Source: Myxococcaceae bacterium
GTDB taxonomy: Bacteria > Myxococcota > Myxococcia > Myxococcales > Myxococcaceae
Direction of reading: 5' to 3'
DNA: 51,025 nt
NCBI GenBank assembly: GCA_004173515.1
Contig: SECN01000039.1
Coordinates: 1 to 51,025 of the forward strand
Shown: piece after piece, positions 32,997 through 40,403 of the stretch
Position numbering within the stretch: position 1 is the first letter of the stretch
How the letters are laid out: each line of letters opens with the position of its first letter
Position numbers and translations under genes: made by a program
Notes under the pieces: model-generated
Told to the model about the DNA's origin: nothing
Database searches by the model: none
What the model saw: only the letters and a program-made list of their open reading frames with translations

Positions 32997-33695
32997 ATGG
33001 AACTGCGCGCCGAAAGCTTCACCCTCCAGCACGGTCCCCGCACCGTGCTGGAGTCCCTCGACGCGCTGTTTCCACCGGGCACCCGGGCCCTGGTGCTGGG
33101 CCGCTCCGGTTCGGGCAAGACGACGCTCCTGAAGGCCCTCGCGGGGCTGCTCCTGCCTTCCTCCGGCAAGGTCACCTGGGACGGGCAGGATGTCGCGAAG
33201 CTCACGGCCCCGGAGCGCCGCAAGCAGCAGGCGGCGTTCGGGTTCGTCTTCCAGACGGACGCCCTCTTCGACTCGCTCACCGTGCGGCAGAACGTGATGC
33301 AGCCGCTCCTGCGTCGCCACGTCCCGGAGCCCGAGGCCCGCGAGCGCACGGACTCAGTGCTCCAGTCCGTGGGCCTGACGGACGCGGCGGACACCCTGCC
33401 CGAACGGCTCTCCGGAGGCATGAAGAAGCGCGCGGGGCTCGCGAGGGCCCTGGCGGCGAGGCCGGCGGTACTCCTCGCGGATGATCCATTCGCGGGCCTG
33501 GACCCGGGCACGGCGAGGCAGGTGGCCCGGGTGCTGCTGGACGTGGCGGGCACGGGAACGCTGCTCGTGGCCGCGCCGGAAGCGCCCCTGGACCTCCCCC
33601 TGCCCCGCTGGCTGTACCTGAAGGGAGGCCGACTGGTGCACGATGGGCCCCCGGCGCCGGAGCTCGAGCGGACGCCGGACGAGGCCCTCGCATGA
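32997..33695 (+). CDS. Mla-type ABC ATPase A, catalytically degenerate
   Basis: ATG 32997 follows GAGGTAGGA. The 232-residue ATPase has Walker A GRSGSGKTT (residues 35-43), Q-loop FVFQTDALFDSLTVRQNV, and a canonical signature LSGGMKKR (137-144). But the Walker B region is LLADDPFAGLD: the catalytic Glu is replaced by Asp162. The H-loop is AAPEAP where VTHD is expected, so the switch His is missing. It should bind ATP but hydrolyse poorly by itself. It is the first gene of a five-gene Mla/MCE operon and probably pairs with ATPase B at 35234. Confidence 0.9.
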   Translation: MELRAESFTLQHGPRTVLESLDALFPPGTRALVLGRSGSGKTTLLKALAGLLLPSSGKVTWDGQDVAKLTAPERRKQQAAFGFVFQTDALFDSLTVRQNVMQPLLRRHVPEPEARERTDSVLQSVGLTDAADTLPERLSGGMKKRAGLARALAARPAVLLADDPFAGLDPGTARQVARVLLDVAGTGTLLVAAPEAPLDLPLPRWLYLKGGRLVHDGPPAPELERTPDEALA

Positions 33696-33702
33696 CCCTT
33701 CC

Positions 33703-34494
33703 GTGGCCCCACCCGTGAGCAGCGCTGGCCTGGCGTGGCTGGGGCGCTCGGCGCTCGGCGCCGTGGAAGGCGTGGGCGCGCTGGCGCTGGTCGCGGGGCG
33801 CACGGCCTGGGCCCTTCGCAGGCTGGAGCGGCGCGAGCTGGCGCGAGGCCTGGTGCAGTTCGGCTACGGCTCCCTGCCCCTGGCGCTGGCGACGGCGGCG
33901 CTGGCGGGCGTCATCGTGGTGGTGCAGGCAGGGCTCTACATCCAGCGGTTCGGCGCGAGGGCCTTCCTGGGGTGGGCCTCGGGGTACGGCGTGCTGTGGG
34001 AGTTCGGCCCGCTGCTGCTGGGGCTGATCATGTCGGCGCGCATCGGGGCCCGGAACGCGGCGGAGTTGGCCACGCTGAAGGTGGGCGGGCAGATCGAAGG
34101 CCTGCGCGGCATCGGGTTGGATCCGTTCGCGCTGCTGGTGGCGCCCCGGGTGGTGGCGATGGAGGTGAGCATGCTGGCGCTGAGCACGTTCACGTTCCTG
34201 GTGGCCATCCTCTGCGAGGCGGTGGCGGCGAAGCTCACGCTGAACCTGCCCCTGCGGGTGTTCTTCGGGACGTTCGCGGACATGCTGGGCCCCTTCGACA
34301 TCGTGGGGGGCGTGGTGAAGACAGGCGCCTTCGGGCTGGCGATCTCCCTGGTGTCCACGGCGGTGGGGCTCCGGGCGAAGGGCGGAGCCCGGGCCGTGGG
34401 TGAGGCGGCGGCGAGCGCGGTGGTGCTGGGGTGCGCGGCCATCTTCCTGTTGGACTTCCTGCTGACGACGCTGCTGTCGCGGTGGTCGACATGA
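33703..34494 (+). CDS. MlaE/YrbE-type permease A
   Basis: The start is uncertain: GTG 33703 or GTG 33715 are in frame and neither has a good ribosome site; I give 33703 (263 residues). The protein has the MlaE fold: an amphipathic N-terminal helix (WALRRLERRELARGLVQFG), about five membrane segments (LPLALATAALAGVIVVVQAGLYI, VSMLALSTFTFLVAIL and others), and the signature EFGPLLLGLIMSARIGARNAAELATLKV. MlaE permeases form dimers with ATPases and move phospholipids between membranes. A second, different permease gene overlaps its stop. Confidence 0.85.
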   Translation: MAPPVSSAGLAWLGRSALGAVEGVGALALVAGRTAWALRRLERRELARGLVQFGYGSLPLALATAALAGVIVVVQAGLYIQRFGARAFLGWASGYGVLWEFGPLLLGLIMSARIGARNAAELATLKVGGQIEGLRGIGLDPFALLVAPRVVAMEVSMLALSTFTFLVAILCEAVAAKLTLNLPLRVFFGTFADMLGPFDIVGGVVKTGAFGLAISLVSTAVGLRAKGGARAVGEAAASAVVLGCAAIFLLDFLLTTLLSRWST

Positions 34495-35237
34495 AGCGCG
34501 TGCTGTCGTTCTTCGGAGCGCCGGTGGTGATGCTGGCGCGCACGGTGCGGGCAGGCCTCCGGGAGGGCGTGCCCCTGCGTGAGACGCTGGCGCAGGTGCA
34601 CGAATTGGGCGGGCGCAGCGTGTGGCTGGTGATGTCGGGCATGGCCTTCTTCGGGGCGGTGCTGGTGACGATCGCCAACGCGCAGGCGAAGAAGCTCATC
34701 GGCAATGTGGCGGTGCTGGGACCGGCGTACTTCGAGATGCTGGTGCGGGAGCTGGGCCCGGCGGTGTCGGCCCTGCTGACGGCGGCGCGGGCCGGCGCGA
34801 GCCACTCCGCGGAGCTGTCCACGATGAGCGTGAACGAGCAGGTGGAGGCGCTGGAGATGTCAGCGGGGGATCCGTACGCGGACCTCGTGGCGCCCCGGGT
34901 GCTGGCGGGGGTGGTGGGAGTTCCGCTGTTGAGCGTGCTGGGGACGGTGGCGGCGACGCTGTCGGCGGTGGTCGTGGCGAGTCTGGCATTCGACATCGAC
35001 GGCCGGGCGTTCATGGACGCCCGGTACGTGGACGGGTGGGATCTGCTGGTGGCGGCGCTGAAGGCGGTGGGCTGCGGGCTCTACATCCCGCTGGCGGCGG
35101 CGGTGGCGGGGCTCAAGGCCCGGGGTGGCGCGGAGGCAGTGGGTGAAGCCACCACGGCCGGCGTGGTGGCGGCGAGTCTGGGGTGTCTGTTGATTGACCT
35201 GGCGGTGTCGCTTGCGTTCCAGTTCGTGCGCCTGTGA
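34491..35237 (+). CDS. MlaE/YrbE-type permease B
   Basis: ATG 34491 overlaps the previous stop as ATGA. The 248-residue protein has the same fold as permease A (LARTVRAGLREGVPLRETLAQV, GGRSVWLVMSGMAFFGAVLV, REL-GPAVSALLTAARAGASHSAELSTMSV). It differs in sequence throughout, so it is not a recent copy. With permease A it probably forms a heterodimer, as in mycobacterial mce operons, where two YrbE proteins are encoded. The partner sets (two permeases and two ATPases) match in number. Confidence 0.9.
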   Translation: MKRVLSFFGAPVVMLARTVRAGLREGVPLRETLAQVHELGGRSVWLVMSGMAFFGAVLVTIANAQAKKLIGNVAVLGPAYFEMLVRELGPAVSALLTAARAGASHSAELSTMSVNEQVEALEMSAGDPYADLVAPRVLAGVVGVPLLSVLGTVAATLSAVVVASLAFDIDGRAFMDARYVDGWDLLVAALKAVGCGLYIPLAAAVAGLKARGGAEAVGEATTAGVVAASLGCLLIDLAVSLAFQFVRL

Positions 35238-35977
35238 ATGACTCCGGTCCGGACACGCTGGTCTTCGACGACGTGGCCATCGCCTTCGAGCAGGGCCGCC
35301 GCGTGTTGGACGGCCTGAGCGCGCGGGTGTCCACGCGGGAGCTGACGTTCATCGCGGGGGCGAGCGGTTCCGGCAAGAGCGTGCTGTGCCGCCTGGCGGT
35401 GGGGCTGCTCAGGCCCGTGGCGGGGGCGGTGACGTTGTTCGGGGAGCGGGTGGACACACAGGCGGAGCGGACGTTGGTGGCCGTGCGCCGTCGGGCGCCA
35501 TACCTGGTGCAGGGACCGGCGCTGCTGGACTGGAGGACGCTGCGGGAGAACGTGCGCCTCGCGGATCCGAAGGCCCCGGAGGACGCGGTGGAGTCCGCGC
35601 TGGAGCAGGTGGGATTGAAGGAATGGGCGGACCGGCTGCCCCCGGAGCTGGGGCCGGGGGCGAAGAAGCGGGCGGCCATCGCGAGGGCGCTGGTGCTCAA
35701 ACCGCGCTACCTGCTCCTGGACGAGCCGACGACGGGGCTGGACCGGCGGGCGGCGACGCAGGTGGAGGCGGTGCTGGCGTCGCTGAAGGAACAGGGATTG
35801 GGGGCACTGGTGGTGTCGCACGACTACCGGCAGTTGAGGGAGATCGCGGACCGGGTGTTGGTGGTGGCGAAGGGGCGCTGTGCGTACCTGGGAACGCCGG
35901 AGGGCTTCCTGGAGTCCCCTGTCCCGGAGCTGCGGACCTTGACGGCGCCGTTCATGGAGGGCGTGACGGATGGATGA
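35234..35977 (+). CDS. Mla-type ABC ATPase B with degenerate signature motif
   Basis: The start is GTG 35234, overlapping the previous stop as GTGA. The 247-residue ATPase has Walker A GASGSGKS (42-49), Q-loop YLVQGPALLDWRTLRENV, Walker B with catalytic Glu LLLDEPTTGLD (Glu164) and the switch His in VVSHDYRQ (His196). Its signature is LGPGAKKR (139-146), where LSGG is expected. It is therefore the mirror image of ATPase A: good catalytic residues, poor signature. It overlaps the MCE gene by 8 bp. Confidence 0.9.
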   Translation: MNDSGPDTLVFDDVAIAFEQGRRVLDGLSARVSTRELTFIAGASGSGKSVLCRLAVGLLRPVAGAVTLFGERVDTQAERTLVAVRRRAPYLVQGPALLDWRTLRENVRLADPKAPEDAVESALEQVGLKEWADRLPPELGPGAKKRAAIARALVLKPRYLLLDEPTTGLDRRAATQVEAVLASLKEQGLGALVVSHDYRQLREIADRVLVVAKGRCAYLGTPEGFLESPVPELRTLTAPFMEGVTDG

Positions 35978-36980
35978 GCAACGGCTGGAGTTGAAGGTGG
36001 GAGCGCTGGTGCTCGCGACAGTGGTCGGCGTGTTGGTGTTGCTGTGGTTGATGGGGGAGCTGACGCTGGGACGGGGCTCGAAGCTGGAGGTGGACTTCGC
36101 GCACACGGGCAACGTGGTGCAGGGCGCCCCGGTGAAGCTGGGCGGCGTGCAGGTGGGAAAGGTGGATGCGATCCATCTCTTGCCGACACGGAGGGATGGA
36201 AAGGGAATCCCCCTGCCCGTCCGCATGGACCTGTCGGTGGAGGCCCCGGCCCGGGGAGCGCTGCGCAGGGACGCCCGGGTGACGGTGGGCACGGTGGGCC
36301 TGCTGGGGGAGCCGTATCTGGAATTGAATCCAGGCAACGCGGACGCGCCGCTGCCTGAGACCGAAGCCCTGCGAGGCGTGGATGCGCCGCGCCTGGATCT
36401 GCTGTCGGAGCAACTGTCGAAGTTCGTGACGCTGTTGTCGGAGATGTTGGAGAAGGATCCGGAGGCGGTGACGGGGCTGGCGGCGAACGTGTCACGGCTG
36501 GCGAAGACGCTGGACGAGGTCCTGACGGAGAACAAGGGCGACGTGAAGGTGCTGGCGACGGAACTGGCGGCGGCGTCCAGGGACCTGCGTCAATTGTCAC
36601 AACTGGCGAAGGAGTCGCTCCAGCCCGGAGGCAAGGGGGCGCGTCTCCTGGATGACGCGTCGGCCGTGGCGGCGTTGATGCGAAAGGACCTGCCCGGCCT
36701 GACGAAGTCCGCCGGAACGACCCTGGAGGGACTGGCGGCGGTGACAGGCCCGCTGACGGCCGAGGACGGGCAGCAGGTGAAGGTGGCCATCCAGCGGTTC
36801 ACGGCGGCCGCGGGCCAACTGGAACAGATCGCCGCCAAGGCGGACCGCGTCCTGGGACGGCTGGACGCGGGAGAAGGCACGGGGGGCGCCCTGCTCAAGG
36901 ATCCGGCGCTCTACGACGAACTGCGCACCCTGGTCACGGATCTGCGCAAGCATCCGTGGAAGGTCCTCTGGAAGGACTGA
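35970..36980 (+). CDS. MlaD/MCE-domain protein
   Basis: ATG 35970 lies within the end of ATPase B. The 336-residue protein has a single N-terminal membrane helix (VGALVLATVVGVLVLLWLMGELTL), then an MCE domain (about 40-125: LEVDFAHTGNVVQGAPVKLGGVQVGKV, DARVTVGTVGLLGEPYLELNPG). A long helical region (145-290) with heptads (LSEQLSKFVTLLSEMLEKD, LATELAAASRDLRQLSQLAKE) follows, and the protein ends in LRKHPWKVLWKD. MCE proteins bind lipid and form periplasmic rings or needles; the helical tail suggests a longer needle, as in MCE proteins that span the periplasm. No MlaA, MlaB or MlaC gene is seen here. Confidence 0.9.
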   Translation: MDEQRLELKVGALVLATVVGVLVLLWLMGELTLGRGSKLEVDFAHTGNVVQGAPVKLGGVQVGKVDAIHLLPTRRDGKGIPLPVRMDLSVEAPARGALRRDARVTVGTVGLLGEPYLELNPGNADAPLPETEALRGVDAPRLDLLSEQLSKFVTLLSEMLEKDPEAVTGLAANVSRLAKTLDEVLTENKGDVKVLATELAAASRDLRQLSQLAKESLQPGGKGARLLDDASAVAALMRKDLPGLTKSAGTTLEGLAAVTGPLTAEDGQQVKVAIQRFTAAAGQLEQIAAKADRVLGRLDAGEGTGGALLKDPALYDELRTLVTDLRKHPWKVLWKD

Positions 36981-36997
36981 CAGGAACGCCGAGAAAG

Positions 36998-37768
36998 TCA
37001 GTCCTCCATCCGCCACGCATCCAGGGGTTCTGCTGGAGGCGTGTCACAGCGGGCGATTGACGGAATGGCCGGAAGATTGTCAGGCGTCTTCAGCCTCGCA
37101 CGCTCGGCGAGCACGACCAGCGCGAGACCCTCGACGCTGATCTTCGCCTCGGTCGCCCATGTTTCCTGGGACAGGCGCCCCCTTTCTCGCAGCATGACGT
37201 ACCTGCGAGACTCCGCCGACAGGAAGTCTTGCAGCGCGGACTGGAAGTCCTTCTCATCCCGTTCGAGCAGGGCCTGACAGACCCGCAGCCGGGGCTCATC
37301 GGATCCCTGGAGCACCGTCTCGAAGCGGGTCAGACAGGCCCGCGCTTCCTCTTCGGACTGGTTCAGGACGCAATGGTCCATGAGGAACCGGACATAGAGG
37401 AAGTCCTCTTCGTATTCGATCTCGACCCTTCGCTCCCGAGGAGACCGGAGGGACATTTCGCGTGCGGACTCCCAATCCAATGCAGCCAGGGCATCGAAGA
37501 ACGGGACCGCACGGCTGAGCGCGACAGGCCAGGGGTTGTCTGTTTGCCTCGCGAGCGCCAGGAAGGCCCGGCCACTGCGGCAAAGGTGCGCCTGCAATCT
37601 GCTCGGATCGCATAACAAGAGAAGCCATCCAATGCCCATCAGCCGATGGTTTCGACAAAAGGCCAGAAGGTCCTGCGGGCTCCCCTCGCCCTGGGTCAGT
37701 CGGTTGAGCAGCGCCTGATTGGCCTCGCTGGCATTGCTGACGTAGGTGGGCAGGAACTTGTTGCTCAC
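36998..37768 (-). CDS. Imm49-family immunity protein
   Basis: The start is GTG 37768, with GGAGG 6 bases upstream, overlapping the ketosynthase-like stop as GTGA. The 256-residue helical protein matches the Imm49 pattern as I know it: VPFFDALAALDWESAREMSLRSPRERR, then EIEYEEDFLYVRFLMDHCVL, ARACLTRFETVLQGSDEPRLRVCQALLERDEKDFQSALQDFL, and SVEGLALVVLAERA. Imm49 proteins protect against cognate toxins of polymorphic systems; the usual toxin is not adjacent except the AHH nuclease further up the same operon. The assignment rests on pattern memory, not an alignment. Confidence 0.7.
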   Translation of the reverse strand: MSNKFLPTYVSNASEANQALLNRLTQGEGSPQDLLAFCRNHRLMGIGWLLLLCDPSRLQAHLCRSGRAFLALARQTDNPWPVALSRAVPFFDALAALDWESAREMSLRSPRERRVEIEYEEDFLYVRFLMDHCVLNQSEEEARACLTRFETVLQGSDEPRLRVCQALLERDEKDFQSALQDFLSAESRRYVMLRERGRLSQETWATEAKISVEGLALVVLAERARLKTPDNLPAIPSIARCDTPPAEPLDAWRMED

Positions 37769-38856
37769 GTCCGACCTCCGGGTTCCTGGATGTGGATGGC
37801 ACCGACATCGCCATGCTCCGCGCTCGACAGCACCAGCGCGTGTACACCCGTGGCGTACTTCCGTGCAAAGGAACGGGCCACCATGCAGACCCCCAACGCG
37901 CCACTGGCCGCCCCCACGTCCCCCACCGAGGTGCATGGCAACCGCAGCCGCCACCGCCCTTCCTGTCGCCCTTGAAGTCGAGCCCACAGCGTCCCCCAGG
38001 CCCGGGCGCGCCACTCCTCCCCGTTGAGGTCGCACACCAGGTCCCCCGGAGAAGCCCCCTCCACGTGCATCTGCTCGACGACGCGCGAGAGCGCCTCGCC
38101 CGACGGATGCTGCCCGGACAGGAAGGAACGTTCCTCGCACCGGGTTTCCGAAGATGCCAGATGGGCAAGGACCGGAGCCCCCCGCTGACGAGCACCTTGA
38201 AGGGATTCCACCAGCAGACACGCCCCCGCTTCGCCCGGCATCAGCCCCACGGGACGGTCTGGCGACTTGAGTCGTCGGCGCGCCTGCAACCACTCCAGGC
38301 TTGTCTCATCAAGATAGGAGTCCACCGCGACAATCACGAAGCGCTCGAAGTCCCGAGCCTCCAGCAGTCGCGCCGCGAGGTGGACCGCGGCCGCGGTGCC
38401 CGCATGACCTGCGTGGATGAAGTGGACCGACTCCTGCCGCCAGGAAAGCCCCAGCAACCGCTTCAAACGCTCCAGCCAGGTGGCCGTCATGAGCGCGACC
38501 CCGAAATCATCCACCTCCAGATAGCGAGCCGCATCCAGGTGCGGCAGGACGAAGAGCCACCCCGTCCGGTCCCAGAAGCGAGGGTCACTGTCTGGCGGCA
38601 GCCTCGACTCCCGCCGAAGGTCGCGTACACAGGCCTGGGCCAATTGCAGCCATCGACCCATGGCCCCGAAGCCATCGGTCAGACCCGACACGGGATGGCC
38701 CACCAGGGGCACGGGTTCCAGCAGATCCTGGTCGGTCAGATACAGGCTGTGCACCGGCCTCGGACACATGATGCCGGCGCGGATGGCGGCACAGGTGGAG
38801 ACCACGCCCCACCCCACGCTGGACACGGCTCCAAGTCCCGTCAAGGCCAGCGACAT
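37765..38856 (-). CDS. Beta-ketoacyl synthase-like (thiolase-fold) protein without catalytic cysteine
   Basis: A 363-residue protein starting at ATG 38856. It has the ketosynthase entry ALTGLGAVSSVGWG, the central VHFIHAGHAGTAAAVHLAARLLE, GLMPGEAGACLLVESLQ, and a C-terminal SVGDVGAASGALGV. In real ketosynthases the centre carries a nucleophilic Cys (CxSG-like) and a later Lys and His; here the Cys position is Gly/His and Lys/His are not evident, so condensing activity is unlikely. Such proteins recur next to type VI effector and immunity genes, with unknown role. It lies 18 bp behind the imm11 gene and is coupled to Imm49. Confidence 0.8.
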   Translation of the reverse strand: MSLALTGLGAVSSVGWGVVSTCAAIRAGIMCPRPVHSLYLTDQDLLEPVPLVGHPVSGLTDGFGAMGRWLQLAQACVRDLRRESRLPPDSDPRFWDRTGWLFVLPHLDAARYLEVDDFGVALMTATWLERLKRLLGLSWRQESVHFIHAGHAGTAAAVHLAARLLEARDFERFVIVAVDSYLDETSLEWLQARRRLKSPDRPVGLMPGEAGACLLVESLQGARQRGAPVLAHLASSETRCEERSFLSGQHPSGEALSRVVEQMHVEGASPGDLVCDLNGEEWRARAWGTLWARLQGRQEGRWRLRLPCTSVGDVGAASGALGVCMVARSFARKYATGVHALVLSSAEHGDVGAIHIQEPGGRT

Positions 38857-38874
38857 GGTGGGGCTCCCGGAAGC

Positions 38875-39465
38875 CTACGCACGGTCAGAGATCGCAAGCG
38901 GTTCGAGCCTGACGTTGGTGAACGCCTTCTCCATCAACGCCCCCGCGAGGGGCTCCGAAACGAGGTAGATCGACCGCTCCTCGTTCGGGCGGAAGAGGAC
39001 CGGAAGCCCGACGACCTTCTTCGGATCCAGCACATAGCGGGCGACATGGATGACCCCTCCCTGTGATCCTATCTTCACCCCGCTGGCCACCGGATCCAGG
39101 CAGTCCCGCGTCCCGATGGGATTGATGATGAAGTAATCCCGGCTGTAGAGACGCTTACGGTGGTCGAACAGATCGAAGGGCAGATACTCCACTTCGAGGT
39201 CCTGACACTGCGCCGCGATGACCTCTTTCATGCTGGCATGTACGATAAGATACCGGCTCGTATTGCCCAGGAGCGACGACAGCTTGATCCCCGGCTGATC
39301 GGCATCCATGAAGACCTTCGCATCCTCCGGATAGAACCGGCTGGAGCTATCGCCTTCGGACATGCAATAGCTGCGCAGTTCCATGCCTTCGGGAGGCCCG
39401 TCAAGCATGACAAGCTCCGGGTCGTTCAAGTCGCCAAGCGTGCTGAGTCGAAAGAATTTCATCAT
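38875..39465 (-). CDS. imm11-family (DUF1629) immunity protein
   Basis: The start is set at ATG 39465 (MMKFFRLST), since DUF1629 proteins usually begin MxYFxL; an ATG at 39489, inside the toxin's end, is possible and ribosome sites are weak at both. The 196-residue protein has FYPEDAKVFMDADQPGIKLSSLLGNTSRYLIVHASMKEVI, then LFDHRKRLYSRDYFIINPIGTRDCLD, the ridge of conserved residues in this family. It is expected to bind and block the AHH toxin encoded immediately upstream. The codon use is less GC-biased than neighbouring genes, a sign of transfer. Confidence 0.8.
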   Translation of the reverse strand: MMKFFRLSTLGDLNDPELVMLDGPPEGMELRSYCMSEGDSSSRFYPEDAKVFMDADQPGIKLSSLLGNTSRYLIVHASMKEVIAAQCQDLEVEYLPFDLFDHRKRLYSRDYFIINPIGTRDCLDPVASGVKIGSQGGVIHVARYVLDPKKVVGLPVLFRPNEERSIYLVSEPLAGALMEKAFTNVRLEPLAISDRA

Positions 39466-39481
39466 GGTTGTACTGAAGGTA

Positions 39482-40354
39482 TCATGCATTTGAAGCGAGG
39501 GACTGCATCAGCTTCTTCCCGAGTTCTTCAATGGATTTGACCCCGTGGATGCCCCGGGCCGTGGACACCTCGACGTAGGTTTCCGCGGAGATGACGTCGA
39601 TGGCCTCCGCAAGGCTCTTGTACTGGGGCGTTCCCCCCTCTTCATCATGCTTCTTCATGATCTCGCGGAGCGCCGCGCGAAAGCGCGCCTTGAGCTTTTC
39701 CTTGATGTAGACATCATACGCACTGTGATTGCATTTCTTAGTCTCGCGATGGATGGGGAGCTGAAGCATTTTTCCGACCCGCTCATCCATCGGCAGGATG
39801 ATCATGTTGACCTTGCCGTGAACGTTGTACGGCGCATCCAACACCTCGCACATCACCTGGAACGCCAGCTCCGCGCTCTTCTTGAAAACTTCTGTCAGAG
39901 CGGCGCGCAACGTGGCATCCGGCACGACATGATGTGCCTCGTGGTAATAGGGCTTGTTGCAGTCCCATTTGAAGTTGTACTTGCTTCGGTCGATGTCCCA
40001 GTCTCCCACCCGGGGTTTGTCAACCTTACGCAGGTACATGCCCTTGTTCCCGGCCGAAAGCACTGCGCTCACGCCTTGTTGCGCCAGCTTCGCGACCGCA
40101 GCCGCGCCTCCCCGGAACAGCATCGGCCTGGCGCTCCCCGCACGCAGGTCGGCGTCCGACAGATTGTACATGTCGGAGTGTTCCATGGCCTTCTCGAAGG
40201 CCTGCCATCGGTGTGAGCAGGAGCAGTTCGGGTTGTAGGGCACTTCGTGCTTCGCGATGCACTTGCCCCCACTCAAACTCCCCACGGTCTGGTGGGGAAT
40301 CGTCTGGCCCAAGAGCTCCATGTGCTTGTTGGACGGCGTCTTGGCTTTGCCCAT
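39482..40354 (-). CDS. AHH-domain nuclease toxin
   Basis: ATG 40354 is chosen because the longer frame to 40390 adds 12 residues with no ribosome site. The 290-residue protein has a Cys-containing N-terminal part, then the AHH nuclease core: YYHEAHHVVPDATLRAAL (AHH at residues 140-142), VHGKVNMIILPMDE, and LPIHRETKKCNHSAYDVYI, the LPxHxxxHxxY end of this HNH/endonuclease VII-like fold. The His residues in EAHH and CNHSAY are the likely catalytic ones. Such domains cleave nucleic acids of competitors. No PAAR, Rhs or other delivery domain is seen, so the export route is unclear. The imm11 gene follows on the same strand. Confidence 0.85.
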   Translation of the reverse strand: MGKAKTPSNKHMELLGQTIPHQTVGSLSGGKCIAKHEVPYNPNCSCSHRWQAFEKAMEHSDMYNLSDADLRAGSARPMLFRGGAAAVAKLAQQGVSAVLSAGNKGMYLRKVDKPRVGDWDIDRSKYNFKWDCNKPYYHEAHHVVPDATLRAALTEVFKKSAELAFQVMCEVLDAPYNVHGKVNMIILPMDERVGKMLQLPIHRETKKCNHSAYDVYIKEKLKARFRAALREIMKKHDEEGGTPQYKSLAEAIDVISAETYVEVSTARGIHGVKSIEELGKKLMQSLASNA

Positions 40355-40403
40355 GCCCCAAGCGTAAGAGCGGGAACCAAGACAGGTCAATCCGGTTGCG
40401 GAA

